A DNA stretch of 64,000 nt from Solobacterium sp. (GCA_017469355.1 JAFUGM010000058.1:1-64000); one strand, 5' to 3'; shown: positions 1 through 8,341, counted from the stretch's first letter. Notes: a model not told the origin generated them from the sequence alone. Program-made: numbers and translations.

Positions 1-138
1 ATATTTGGGGTTGGAATCCAATGGTTGTTTGAAGAGCCGTATGCGGGAGAATCGCACGTACGGTTCTGTGAGGGGCGTCAGGCAAGCCTTTCACAAGTTT
101 ATTTTGTTTGAAAGGAGTGTCGAGAATGCCTACTCGAC
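1..138 (+). mobile_element. 3' end of a group II intron (domains V and VI)
   Basis: Domain V lies at 34-66: an outer 8-bp stem (GAGCCGTA with TACGGTTC) carrying the AGC catalytic triad, an inner TGCG/CGCA stem, a two-base CG bulge and a small purine-rich loop, which is the bacterial group II consensus. Domain VI follows: bases 70-78 pair with 126-135, leaving A132 bulged as the expected branch-point adenosine. A further stem (87-93 with 109-115) sits at its tip. The CTACTCGAC ending at 138 resembles the 3' end of bacterial class C introns, so the splice site is placed near 138. Domains I-IV and any reverse transcriptase would lie upstream of the window. Whether the intron is still active cannot be seen. 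Confidence 0.82.
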
Positions 139-1373
139 AAATGAATATGTCGACATTATTGAAAACGTATATGGAACCGAATCGGAAACTTCGGATCATA
201 GAGCAGGTGCTGCTTGTGATGCTGCTGGGGGTTTCCGTGGCTGCGTATGGATATGGATTTTCCAGGGTGCACACTTCACCCGGTGTTGCCTCCTATGTGG
301 GGAGCCTGGAAATGGAACGGGTGTTTGAAGAAGAGGATTATGATGAGGACAGTACGGTCTGTGATGTGATCTATGAAGCAGATGACCAGCAGATGATTGT
401 CTCTTATTCCTATGAAGACTATGAGGAGCTGGAAGACAGCACTATTACCGCATATGAATATGCATTTGCGGATGGCACATCGCTGTTCTTCGATCATCCC
501 GATCCTTCCGCAGATGAAATCATTGACACCTACCAGCAGGTGCGTGCCAATGACCTGATGCCGGTATTTAACCTGGCGAACGCATTGGTGATTCTGGCGC
601 TCTCACTTGGCATTGTGCTGTTATTCTCGGGGTTCTTCACGCTCTATGAAAAATCCTGGTTCCTGTCGATCATGGTGTTAGCGACCATATTTGCGGTATT
701 GTTTCCGGAAGAAAGCGCCAATGGCGTTAATGGCATCATTATCATGTTGCTGTATCTGCTGGATACGTTCTTGAATATTCTCTGCGAACTGCTGATCTCC
801 AAGCAGTCCCGCTATAACTTTCTTGTATCAGTGGCTGTAGAGATTACCGAGATTGCGATTTGTCTTGTTCTCATGTATCGGTTTGCGACTATGGCGGTCA
901 CCTTATTCTTCTGGCTGCCGATTGATATCATCAGCTATATTAACTGGTCCCGGCATAAGGATGATGAGGAGGATGAACTTACGGTTGTCCGCCGCCTCAA
1001 AGGGTATCAGGAAGTGCTGGTGATTGCCGGAATTGCGATATGGACAGTCGTAGTTGGGTATCTTCTGAGCGGACTCAATATCACAACGGACTTCTTCGGT
1101 GGAAACCGTTCCCTGGAAGTAGCGATCAATTATATAGACGCCTGCGCGTCTGCGGTGGGAATCGCCAACGGCCTGTTCATCTTCTTCCGGTTACGGGAAC
1201 AGTGGATCGCATGGTACATCTGTGCCTTCCTGGAAGCAGTGATCAATATTCTTGCGGGACAGTATGTCCTGCTTGTGCTGAAGCTTGGATATTTTACAAA
1301 TACCACGTATGGATATATCAAGTGGAGCCGTTATATTAAAGAACATAAAGAAGTGCAGAGTGGACTTCTTTGA
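126..1373 (+). CDS. pnuC: PnuC-family nicotinamide riboside/mononucleotide transporter with an extracytoplasmic insertion
   Basis: A 415-residue polytopic membrane protein. The C-terminal half has the PnuC look: repeated hydrophobic segments, two W-S-R motifs (INWSRH and IKWSRY) and a WIAWYI segment near the end. PnuC proteins take up nicotinamide riboside by facilitated diffusion for NAD synthesis. It is much longer than the usual 220-270 residues, because an acidic, Tyr-rich stretch of roughly 100 residues sits between the first hydrophobic segment and the rest, probably outside the cell. The start at 126 is chosen for the AAAGGAG at 111-117 with 8-base spacing. ATG codons at 141 and 147 are alternatives, and would be the only ones left after splicing if the intron ends near 138. 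Family call is fairly sure; substrate is inferred. Confidence 0.72.
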   Translation: MPTRQMNMSTLLKTYMEPNRKLRIIEQVLLVMLLGVSVAAYGYGFSRVHTSPGVASYVGSLEMERVFEEEDYDEDSTVCDVIYEADDQQMIVSYSYEDYEELEDSTITAYEYAFADGTSLFFDHPDPSADEIIDTYQQVRANDLMPVFNLANALVILALSLGIVLLFSGFFTLYEKSWFLSIMVLATIFAVLFPEESANGVNGIIIMLLYLLDTFLNILCELLISKQSRYNFLVSVAVEITEIAICLVLMYRFATMAVTLFFWLPIDIISYINWSRHKDDEEDELTVVRRLKGYQEVLVIAGIAIWTVVVGYLLSGLNITTDFFGGNRSLEVAINYIDACASAVGIANGLFIFFRLREQWIAWYICAFLEAVINILAGQYVLLVLKLGYFTNTTYGYIKWSRYIKEHKEVQSGLL

Positions 1374-1383
1374 TCTGAAACAA

Positions 1384-1412
1384 TTGATGAAGCACGGATT
1401 AATTGATAGAAT
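1384..1412 (+). promoter_or_regulatory. Promoter of efp
   Basis: A -35 box TTGATG (1384-1389) and a -10 box TAGAAT (1407-1412) are separated by exactly 17 bases, in the gap after pnuC. Transcription would start about 25 bases before the efp ATG. Confidence 0.65.
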
Positions 1413-1441
1413 ACCAACGAAATACAAAGAGGTGAGAACAT

Positions 1442-1999
1442 ATGGCAATTGAAGCTGGCGATTTTAAAACAGGACTGACAATTATCGTAGATGATGACCC
1501 ATGGGTGGTGCTGGACTTCCAGCATGTTAAACCGGGCAAGGGAGCTGCGATTTTAAAGACAAAGCTCAAGAATCTGAAGACTGGTTCTACCCAGGAGCGT
1601 AACTTTAACGCTTCCACAAAATTTGATGCGGCACCGATTGAAAAGATGTCTGTCACGTTCTCCTATGAGTCGGATAAGACGTATTACTTCATGAACATGG
1701 AGACCTTTGAAACCTATGAACTGAGTGAAGAACAGATGGGATTCAATAAGTACTTCATGGTGGACAATCTGGAAGTAATATTGATGCTGTTTGAAGGACA
1801 GGTGCTTACGGTTTCCTTACCGGCAACAGTAAACCTGACCGTCGTGGAGACAAGCCCGGCAATCAAAGGCGCACCGTCCACTCAGACAAAGGATGCGACA
1901 ACCGATACCGGTCTTACCCTGCGCGTTCCCCAGTTTATTGAACAGGGTGAAGTCATTGCGGTTTCCACAGACGATGGAAAGTATTCGGGAAGGGCTTAA
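1442..1999 (+). CDS. efp: Translation elongation factor P
   Basis: At 185 residues this is full length for EF-P, which enters the ribosomal E site and relieves stalling on polyproline. The three-domain layout is complete: KOW-like N-terminal domain, then two OB domains ending in the conserved GEVI...DGKYSGRA C-terminus. The domain I loop reads HVKPGKGAA, with Lys33 at the tip where many EF-Ps carry a modification. No epmA/epmB or ymfI-type modification gene is seen nearby. The start at 1442 follows GAGGTGAG with good spacing. The gene has its own promoter, and its stop codon lies inside the following terminator hairpin. Confidence 0.97.
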   Translation: MAIEAGDFKTGLTIIVDDDPWVVLDFQHVKPGKGAAILKTKLKNLKTGSTQERNFNASTKFDAAPIEKMSVTFSYESDKTYYFMNMETFETYELSEEQMGFNKYFMVDNLEVILMLFEGQVLTVSLPATVNLTVVETSPAIKGAPSTQTKDATTDTGLTLRVPQFIEQGEVIAVSTDDGKYSGRA

Positions 2000-2014
2000 G
2001 CAAAGCCCTTTTTT
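1990..2014 (+). terminator. Rho-independent terminator overlapping the efp stop
   Basis: AAGGGCTT (1990-1997) pairs with AAGCCCTT (2003-2010) around a five-base loop, followed by six Ts. The efp stop codon (1997-1999) is inside the hairpin, and the next gene's ATG begins at the base after the T run. Confidence 0.85.
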
Positions 2015-2761
2015 ATGAAGAAGGTAGTATGTATCACCGGCGGAGCCGGTGGGATTGGCAGGGCGATCGCGGAGACACTTGCGGAGCAGGGCTACGATAT
2101 CGTACTTAATTACTGTCACTCCGCCTTTGATGCCAGGGGTATTGCGGATGACCTTGAGACACAGTTTGGGGTGCGGTGTCTTGCCATACAGGCAGATATT
2201 TCAAAGGAAGATGACGTCGACCGCATGGTTACTGAGGCAGAAGAAGTGTTTGGCGGAATTGATATTCTGATCAATAACGCAGGCATTGATATGCCAAATC
2301 TGTTTCATCTTAAAACCGCAGAGGAATTCCGTCATGTGCTGGATGTCAATGTTGTTGGCGCTTATAACTGCGCAAAGCGTGTCTACCCCCATATGAAGGA
2401 ACAGGAATATGGACGGATCGTCAATATCTCCTCCACCAACGGAATCAACACCTATTATCCGATGTGCTTTGACTATGATGCCTCAAAGGCAGCACTCAAT
2501 TCTTTGACGCATAATCTGGCGATGCAGTATGGGCCGTATGTGACGGTGAATGCCATCGCTCCGGGATTCATAGGAACAGAAAAGGAACTCGACGGTTATG
2601 ACGAAGAGTTCCTGAAGAGTGAGACAGATAAGATCTTTGTGAAGCGGTATGGAAAACCGGAGGAGGTCGCTGCTCTTGTGGCATTTCTGATCAGCGAGGA
2701 AGCCTCCTTTATCAACAATGCGATTATCCGCATCGACGGCGGACAGGCAGGGAGCTGTTAG
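2015..2761 (+). CDS. Short-chain dehydrogenase/reductase (FabG-like)
   Basis: A 248-residue classical SDR. It has the Rossmann cofactor motif TGGAGGIGRA near residue 8, NNAG in the middle, an ISS serine, the YDASK catalytic Tyr/Lys pair, and a C-terminal RIDGGQ. Such enzymes reduce a keto group with NAD(P)H; a FabG-like 3-oxoacyl-ACP reductase is one possibility, but the solitary context (no fab genes) does not fix the substrate. The ATG at 2015 is supported by the conserved N-terminus, yet no ribosome binding site precedes it, only the T run of the efp terminator. The 3' end overlaps the convergent gene by four bases with no terminator between. Confidence 0.88.
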   Translation: MKKVVCITGGAGGIGRAIAETLAEQGYDIVLNYCHSAFDARGIADDLETQFGVRCLAIQADISKEDDVDRMVTEAEEVFGGIDILINNAGIDMPNLFHLKTAEEFRHVLDVNVVGAYNCAKRVYPHMKEQEYGRIVNISSTNGINTYYPMCFDYDASKAALNSLTHNLAMQYGPYVTVNAIAPGFIGTEKELDGYDEEFLKSETDKIFVKRYGKPEEVAALVAFLISEEASFINNAIIRIDGGQAGSC

Positions 2762-4014
2762 GCTTCTTGTTTTGCTTTGGTGAGGGCAAGCAGGATGGAG
2801 AGTTTTCCATATTCATAGGAGAGCCCTCCCTGCATGAACAGCGTATACGGTTCATTGACTGGCGCATCGGCACTCAGTTCAATGGTGCTGCCCTGGGTGA
2901 ATGCCCCGCATGCCATGACCTCATCAAACGGATATCCTGGCATCGGCGCCGGCATAACCCGGACAAAGGAGTCAATCGGCGAGGCTTCCTGAAGCCCCTG
3001 GGTAAAGGCGACCAGTTTTTCCTTTGTGCCAAGTTCCATCGTCTGAATGATGTCGGTACGATGTTCATCATAAGACGGAGAAACATTCTTATAGCCGCAT
3101 TTCTGTAACATATAGGACGCAAATACCGCAGTTTTGAGTGCCGCATTTACTGCCCGGGGTGCCATGAAGATTCCCTTGAAGAAGGAATTGTTCTGATTGA
3201 AGTTGGCCCCAAGTTCCTTTCCGATGCCTGGAGCAGTGAGGCGATCCGCACACATGGCGATCAGATCAGCTCTGCCAGCGATATAACCACCCGAGGCCGC
3301 AATACCGCCACCGAGGTTTTTCATTAAGGAACCGACGACCAGATCTGCCCCGATATGCCCGGGTTCCAGTTCTTCCACCAGTTCTCCATAGCAGTTATCT
3401 ACCATGATGATGACATCGGTATTCACTTCCCGGATTCGTTCAATGATCGCTTTCATCTGATCAATACGCAGGGAGCTGCGCTGTGCGTAGCCACGGGACC
3501 GCTGAATTTCCACAAGCCGGACATCATTATTTTTTAAACGAGCTACAATCGCTTCTGTATCGAATTCATTTTCCAGAAGCTCAATCTGCTCATAATGAAC
3601 TCCATTGGCTTTCAATGACTGCGTGGAATTTCCAAACAGACCTACCATCTCCTGCAGGGAGTCATAGGGAGCACCACTTAATGAAATCATCGTGTCTCCA
3701 TATTTCAGGAGGGAAGAGAAGGCAAGATAGAGGGCATTGGTTCCGCTCATGATCTGCGGGCGCACCAGCGCATCTTCGCATCCCAGCACTTCCGCAAAGA
3801 TGGCTTCGAGTTTATCCCGGCCTGGATCGTAGTTTCCATATCCGTTAATATCCGCAAAGTCCTGATAGGATACGTGATTATGTATAAACGCGGACAGGAT
3901 CCGGTCGGAGTGAATCAAACTGATTCGGTCCAGTTCTTCAAATATACCCCTGAGGTCCCGTTCGGCCTGCTGTGCAAGTACCAGAAGCTCATGGTCAATC
4001 TGATCAATGATCAT
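2758..4014 (-). CDS. PLP-dependent 'methionine gamma-lyase / aluminium resistance' family protein
   Basis: A 418-residue fold-type I PLP enzyme of the family named for aluminium resistance (Met_gamma_lyase, PF06838). The likely PLP lysine is K232 in SLMKNLGGG, with Asp206 in VDNCYG for the pyridine nitrogen and a phosphate-binding SGTNAL near residue 90. Despite the family name the reaction is poorly established; cystathionine/methionine lyase chemistry is assumed from homology. Translation begins at 4014 behind a GGGAGGAC-type site. A TACAAT -10 box is seen upstream on this strand (complement of 4049-4054) without a good -35. It converges on the SDR gene with a four-base overlap. Confidence 0.88.
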   Translation of the reverse strand: MIIDQIDHELLVLAQQAERDLRGIFEELDRISLIHSDRILSAFIHNHVSYQDFADINGYGNYDPGRDKLEAIFAEVLGCEDALVRPQIMSGTNALYLAFSSLLKYGDTMISLSGAPYDSLQEMVGLFGNSTQSLKANGVHYEQIELLENEFDTEAIVARLKNNDVRLVEIQRSRGYAQRSSLRIDQMKAIIERIREVNTDVIIMVDNCYGELVEELEPGHIGADLVVGSLMKNLGGGIAASGGYIAGRADLIAMCADRLTAPGIGKELGANFNQNNSFFKGIFMAPRAVNAALKTAVFASYMLQKCGYKNVSPSYDEHRTDIIQTMELGTKEKLVAFTQGLQEASPIDSFVRVMPAPMPGYPFDEVMACGAFTQGSTIELSADAPVNEPYTLFMQGGLSYEYGKLSILLALTKAKQEA

Positions 4015-4094
4015 AAAAGTCCTCCCAAGCGATTGAGTCGCAGAAATTATTGTAGCTTAATGGGAAAGGAATGAAGGAAGAAATTAGAAAAGGA

Positions 4095-4126
4095 TTGATT
4101 TTACTAGTTAGTCATATTAAACTAAC
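4095..4126 (+). promoter_or_regulatory. feo promoter with an embedded operator-like dyad
   Basis: TTGATT (4095-4100) and TAAACT (4118-4123) are 17 bases apart. Between and across the -10 lies a perfect inverted repeat, GTTAGT (4107-4112) and ACTAAC (4121-4126), with an 8-base spacer. A repressor bound there would block the polymerase. A DtxR/MntR- or Fur-type metal regulator is the natural guess ahead of an iron uptake operon, but the half-site alone does not identify it. Confidence 0.6.
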
Positions 4127-4175
4127 TCATGTTACACAAGAGGGATACTGACCCTCACTGAAAGGAGGTTCGGAT

Positions 4176-4385
4176 ATGCCGTTAACGTTAGCGGAGATCG
4201 GAACTGAACATACGATTGTCCATATCGGCGGAAATGAAGCCACCAAGAAACATCTTGAAGACCTTGGATTTCATGTCGGCGGAAAAGTGATGGTTGTATC
4301 AAAAATCGGCGGAAATCTCATTGTGAATGTCAAGGAAACCAGAATCGCATTGGATGCGAAGATGGCTGCCAAAATCAGTGTTTAG
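4176..4385 (+). CDS. feoA: FeoA domain protein 1
   Basis: A 69-residue SH3-like FeoA domain, the small cytosolic partner of the ferrous iron permease FeoB. It has the typical L-x(5)-G opening, a central DLGF turn followed by G-x-V, and the final beta strand IALDAKMAAKI. The ATG follows GAAAGGAGG. It is the first gene of a three-gene feo operon, 18 bases ahead of a second FeoA. The two FeoAs are clearly different in sequence, so this is not a recent duplication. Confidence 0.93.
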   Translation: MPLTLAEIGTEHTIVHIGGNEATKKHLEDLGFHVGGKVMVVSKIGGNLIVNVKETRIALDAKMAAKISV

Positions 4386-4403
4386 CACGAAGGGGGAGAA
4401 GTA

Positions 4404-4625
4404 ATGAAGACATTGCGTGATGCAAAGATCGGTGAAACGGTCAAAGTAGTAAAGCTTCATGGCGAAGGTGCCGTCAAGCGCAGAATCATGGACATGGGCA
4501 TTACAAAAGGTGTTGATGTTTATGTCCGTAAGGTCGCTCCGCTGGGTGATCCCGTGGAAGTGACCGTACGTAACTATGAACTCTCAATCCGTAAGTATGA
4601 TGCGGAAATGATCGAGGTTGCGTAA
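4404..4625 (+). CDS. feoA: FeoA domain protein 2
   Basis: A 73-residue FeoA domain with the classic pattern: G-E-T-V-K-V near the start, RRIMDMGI in the middle, then P-L-G-D-P and a final strand RNYELSIRKYDAEMI. It is closer to the canonical FeoA than the preceding paralogue. An AGGGGGAG site lies 6 bases upstream of its ATG, and feoB begins 16 bases after its stop, so all three should be co-translated from one message. Tandem FeoAs are common in Bacillota feo operons. Confidence 0.95.
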   Translation: MKTLRDAKIGETVKVVKLHGEGAVKRRIMDMGITKGVDVYVRKVAPLGDPVEVTVRNYELSIRKYDAEMIEVA

Positions 4626-4641
4626 AGCATAGGGGGTAACA

Positions 4642-6798
4642 ATGAAAGGTAATACAGTAATTGCGCTCGCAGGTAATCCAAACTGCGGTAAAACAACATT
4701 ATTTAACGCACTTACCGGCGCAAACCAGTTTGTAGGTAACTGGCCGGGAGTCACAGTTGAGAAGAAGGAAGGTAAGCTCAAGGGCCATGACGGCGTCATC
4801 ATTGAAGACCTTCCGGGAATTTATTCCCTGTCTCCATACACACTGGAAGAAGTTGTTTCCAGAAACTATCTGATCGAAGAAAAACCGGATGCGATTCTGA
4901 ATATCGTTGACGGAACCAACCTGGAACGCAACCTCTACCTGTCCACACAGTTAGCGGAAACCGGCATTCCGATGATCATGGCTGTCAATATGATGGACCT
5001 GGTCGAAAAGCGCGGTGACAACATCGACTTCAAGAAGATCGAATCCGCTCTTGGCTGTAAGGTAGTACAGATTTCTGCGCTGAAGGGCACAGGAATCATG
5101 GAAGCGGCTGAAGCTGCCATCAAGGCGGCGGAAGTTAAGTCCGTTCCGACTCCGATCACCTATTCCAAGGATGTCGAGGCAGCGCTTTCCACCATCGCTT
5201 CCAAGCTGAACGTTTCCGAAGATACCAAGCGGTTCTACTCCGTTAAGGTATTCGAACGTGATGACAAGGCGATTGAAAAACTCGGTCTTGGCGCAGATAC
5301 GATCAAGGCATGTGAAGCGGCAAGTGCAACTGCCGAAAAGAAACTGGATGATGATGCGGAATCCATCATTACCAACGAACGTTATGTCACCATCGAGAAC
5401 ATTCTCGAAGGTCACTATGAGAAGCAGGGAGCTGGTAAACTTACCATTTCCGATAAGATCGACCAGATCGTCACCAACCGTTGGCTGGCACTTCCGATCT
5501 TCGCGCTTGTCATGTTCATCGTCTACTATGTATCCATTCAGACGATTGGTACCGGGGCAACCGACTGGGTCAATGATGTCCTGTTTGGAGAAATCGTTCC
5601 CGATGCGGTCGGCGGCTTCCTGACAGCAGTTGGCGTTGCGGAAGAATCCTGGCTGTATGGTCTGATTCTCGACGGTATCGTTGCCGGTGTCGGCGCGGTT
5701 CTCGGCTTCGTTCCGCAGATGCTCGTTCTGTTCTTCTTCTTAGCATTCCTGGAAGGATGCGGATATATGGCTCGTATCGCGTTCATCATGGACCGTATCT
5801 TCCGTAAGTTCGGTTTATCCGGTAAGTCCTTCATCCCGATGATGATCGGTACCGGATGCGGCGTGCCAGGTGTCATGGCCAGCCGTACCATCGAAAACGA
5901 ACGTGACCGTCGTATGACAGTCATGACCACAACCTTCATTCCGTGCGGTGCGAAACTTCCGATTATCGCTCTCATCGCCGGTGCGCTGTTTGACAACTCC
6001 GCATGGGTCGGATGGAGTGCATACTTCATCGGTGTCGCTGCGATTATCATCTCTGGTATCATCCTAAAGAAGACAAAGCGTTTCGCAGGCGATCCGGCAC
6101 CGTTCGTTATGGAACTTCCGGAATATCATATGCCGACCATCTCCGCAGTTCTCCATTCCATGTGGGAACGTGGCTGGTCCTTCATCAAGAAAGCCGGAAC
6201 AATCATCACACTGGCTACAATTCTTGTATGGTTCCTTTCCAACTTCGGTGTCTACGAAGGCGCATTCCAGATGCTGCCGGAAGAAGACTTCATGGAGCAC
6301 TCCTTACTTGCGGCATTCGGTAATGCATTCGCATGGCTGTTCGCACCTCTGGGTTGGGGAACATGGAAGCCGGCAGTTGCGACTATCACAGGTCTGATTG
6401 CGAAAGAGAATGTTGTCGGAACCTTCGGTGTCCTCTACAAATTCGGTGAAGTATCCGAAGAGGGTGAAGAAATCTGGGCAAACCTCCAGGCGGATTACAC
6501 CGCACTCTCCGCATACTCCTTCCTCGTATTCAACCTGCTATGTGCACCTTGCTTCGCTGCGATCGGTGCAATCAAGCGTGAAATGAACAACGCCCGCTGG
6601 ACATGGTTCGCGATTGGCTACGAGTGCCTGTTCGCATATTGCGCAGCACTGATCGTTTACCAGATCGGCGGACTGATCTCGGGTGAAGTTGGATTCAACC
6701 TGTTCACCATTGTGGCTCTTGCGGTACTGGCATGCGCAATCTGGCTGCTGTTCCGTCCGTATAAGGAGGCTACAAAGCTGGAAGCTGTAAAGGCATAA
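4642..6798 (+). CDS. feoB: Ferrous iron transporter FeoB
   Basis: A 718-residue FeoB, the inner-membrane Fe(II) permease. The N-terminal G domain has G1 GNPNCGKT (11-18), switch I NWPGVTVEKK, G3 DLPG, G4 NMMD and G5-like SALKGTG. A helical linker follows, and the membrane region begins near residue 280. It includes the two gate motifs GCGVPG and PCGAKLP with their conserved cysteines. The length is normal and both halves are intact. No feoC follows. It is the last gene of the operon and is closed by a terminator at 6816. Confidence 0.97.
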   Translation: MKGNTVIALAGNPNCGKTTLFNALTGANQFVGNWPGVTVEKKEGKLKGHDGVIIEDLPGIYSLSPYTLEEVVSRNYLIEEKPDAILNIVDGTNLERNLYLSTQLAETGIPMIMAVNMMDLVEKRGDNIDFKKIESALGCKVVQISALKGTGIMEAAEAAIKAAEVKSVPTPITYSKDVEAALSTIASKLNVSEDTKRFYSVKVFERDDKAIEKLGLGADTIKACEAASATAEKKLDDDAESIITNERYVTIENILEGHYEKQGAGKLTISDKIDQIVTNRWLALPIFALVMFIVYYVSIQTIGTGATDWVNDVLFGEIVPDAVGGFLTAVGVAEESWLYGLILDGIVAGVGAVLGFVPQMLVLFFFLAFLEGCGYMARIAFIMDRIFRKFGLSGKSFIPMMIGTGCGVPGVMASRTIENERDRRMTVMTTTFIPCGAKLPIIALIAGALFDNSAWVGWSAYFIGVAAIIISGIILKKTKRFAGDPAPFVMELPEYHMPTISAVLHSMWERGWSFIKKAGTIITLATILVWFLSNFGVYEGAFQMLPEEDFMEHSLLAAFGNAFAWLFAPLGWGTWKPAVATITGLIAKENVVGTFGVLYKFGEVSEEGEEIWANLQADYTALSAYSFLVFNLLCAPCFAAIGAIKREMNNARWTWFAIGYECLFAYCAALIVYQIGGLISGEVGFNLFTIVALAVLACAIWLLFRPYKEATKLEAVKA

Positions 6799-6815
6799 AT
6801 CAGAACTTACAGATC

Positions 6816-6847
6816 AGGGACTGCTCTTCAACGAGTGGTCCCTTTTA
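6816..6847 (+). terminator. Terminator of the feo operon
   Basis: AGGGACTGCTC pairs with GAGTGGTCCCT (with wobble) around a TTCAAC loop and runs into TTTTAT. Confidence 0.8.
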
Positions 6848-6898
6848 TATTGGCGTTTCGAAAAAAAGAAAATTTCACAAAAAAATTCAAATTACCAG

Positions 6899-6927
6899 TT
6901 GACAGAATGCGCTTACATTCCTACACT
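6899..6927 (+). promoter_or_regulatory. Promoter of the sugar ABC operon with an internal cre site
   Basis: A consensus -35 TTGACA (6899-6904) and -10 TACACT (6922-6927) are 17 bases apart. On the opposite strand, 6904-6917 reads TGTAAGCGCATTCT, matching 12 of 14 positions of the Bacillus cre consensus TGWAANCGNTNWCA. CcpA bound there would sit between the two boxes and repress directly. Confidence 0.75.
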
Positions 6928-6939
6928 GAGAGTACAGGC

Positions 6940-6993
6940 TGTAAACGTTTCCGGTAACGATACCGGAAACGATACCGGAAATACCATCCGGTA
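6940..6993 (+). promoter_or_regulatory. LacI-type operator array, tandem CCGG dyads
   Basis: Just downstream of the expected transcription start, TTTCCGGTA (6948-6956) and TACCGGAAA (6961-6969) form a perfect 9-bp dyad with a 4-base spacer. The 12-mer ACGATACCGGAA occurs twice head to tail (6957-6968 and 6969-6980), and a third weaker CCGGTA half-site follows at 6988-6993. The CG-centred dyads suit the LacI-family regulator encoded at 10262 in the same cluster. Confidence 0.72.
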
Positions 6994-7024
6994 CAGCAAT
7001 ACCGAATATTAGGAGGAAAGGTAT

Positions 7025-8341
7025 ATGAGCTTCAAAAAAGTATTCGCTTCATTACTTGCGGCTGCTATGCTCGTTGGATGCGGATCCGGCTCCACCGGTT
7101 CTGACACAACTGCCAGCAGCACATCCGGAAGTTCCGATTCCGAAAGCGGACGGGTTTACTTCCTGAACTTCAAGCCTGAGCTTGATGAAACACTGCAGGA
7201 ACTCGCAGCTACTTACACCGATGAGACTGGTGTAGAAGTGCAGGTTGTTACTGCGGCATCTGGAACATACAGCCAGACACTGACTGCTGAAATGGACAAG
7301 TCCGCAAAGCCGACACTGTTCGTTATCGGTAACCAGGCTGGTGTTCGTGAATGGTCTGATTACGCAATCGATCTGACAGGAACTGCAATCGCTAATGAAC
7401 TCAGCACAGACGCATACAACCTCTATGATGAAAGCGGAAAGCTCGTTTCCATCGGTTACTGCTATGAGTGCTATGGCATCATCGTTAACCCGGATCTGCT
7501 GGAGCAGGCTGGACACTCCCTTGATGAAATCACAAACTTCGATTCCCTCAAGGCAGTTGTAGAAGACATCCACGCTCGTGCAGATGAACTGGGATTCGAC
7601 GCATTCTCCTCTTCCGATATGGACGGCAGCTCCTCCTGGAGATTCACCGGACACCTCGCAAACCTCGAGTACTACTATGAAGAGCGTGACGCAGGCGGAT
7701 GGACCGAAGCTCCGGCTACTCTGACTGGCGCATATGTAGAGAACTTCAAGAACCTCTATGATCTCATCATCAACAACTCCCTGACTGATCCGAAGGATCT
7801 GGCAACAGGCGGACATGACGCAGAGAACGAGTTCAAGACAGGCCAGGCCGCATTCTTCGTAAACGGCTCCTGGGAATACGCTGCAGTCAGCGAAGATGTT
7901 CCGAATGCACGTATGATTCCTTACTACTGTGGTGTTGCAGGCGAAGAAAAAGCCGGCCTCAACTGCGGTACTGAAAACTGCTGGGCAGTTAACTCTCAGG
8001 TTTCCGAAGCTGATCAGCAGGCTACCATCGACTTCATGGTATGGCTGGTAAGCGATTCCTTCGCAGCTTCCAAGATGGTTGAACAGCTTGGTGTTCTCCC
8101 TTACAAGAACGCTCCGGAATCCGCAAATGGCTTCCTGGCTGATGCGGCGAACTACACAGACAATGGCTGCTATGTCATGGACTGGGCTACAAACTATCAG
8201 CCGAATGTTGATGAATACCGTGCAGGTCTCGTTGCGGCGCTCAATCAGTATGATGCAGATCAGAGCGATGCAAACTGGGCAAATGTTGAAACAGCATTTG
8301 TACAGGGCTGGGCTACACAGTATGCGGCTGTAAACAACTAA
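7025..8341 (+). CDS. Carbohydrate ABC transporter substrate-binding lipoprotein
   Basis: A 438-residue family 1 extracellular solute-binding protein. It opens with a lipoprotein signal: KK, a hydrophobic core and the lipobox LVGC, with Cys19 as the lipidated residue, followed by a Ser/Thr/Gly-rich linker. The body has aromatic-rich binding-cleft segments and the family hallmark NGSW near residue 280. It would capture a sugar or oligosaccharide outside the membrane for the two permeases that follow. The specific sugar cannot be read. The ATG follows AGGAGGAAAGGTAT. Expression is probably governed by the LacI operator and cre site upstream. Confidence 0.93.
   Translation: MSFKKVFASLLAAAMLVGCGSGSTGSDTTASSTSGSSDSESGRVYFLNFKPELDETLQELAATYTDETGVEVQVVTAASGTYSQTLTAEMDKSAKPTLFVIGNQAGVREWSDYAIDLTGTAIANELSTDAYNLYDESGKLVSIGYCYECYGIIVNPDLLEQAGHSLDEITNFDSLKAVVEDIHARADELGFDAFSSSDMDGSSSWRFTGHLANLEYYYEERDAGGWTEAPATLTGAYVENFKNLYDLIINNSLTDPKDLATGGHDAENEFKTGQAAFFVNGSWEYAAVSEDVPNARMIPYYCGVAGEEKAGLNCGTENCWAVNSQVSEADQQATIDFMVWLVSDSFAASKMVEQLGVLPYKNAPESANGFLADAANYTDNGCYVMDWATNYQPNVDEYRAGLVAALNQYDADQSDANWANVETAFVQGWATQYAAVNN

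Noticed and set aside
7052-7816. 254-codon minus-strand open frame
   Set aside because: Lies entirely inside the binding-protein gene on the opposite strand; composition is that of a shadow.
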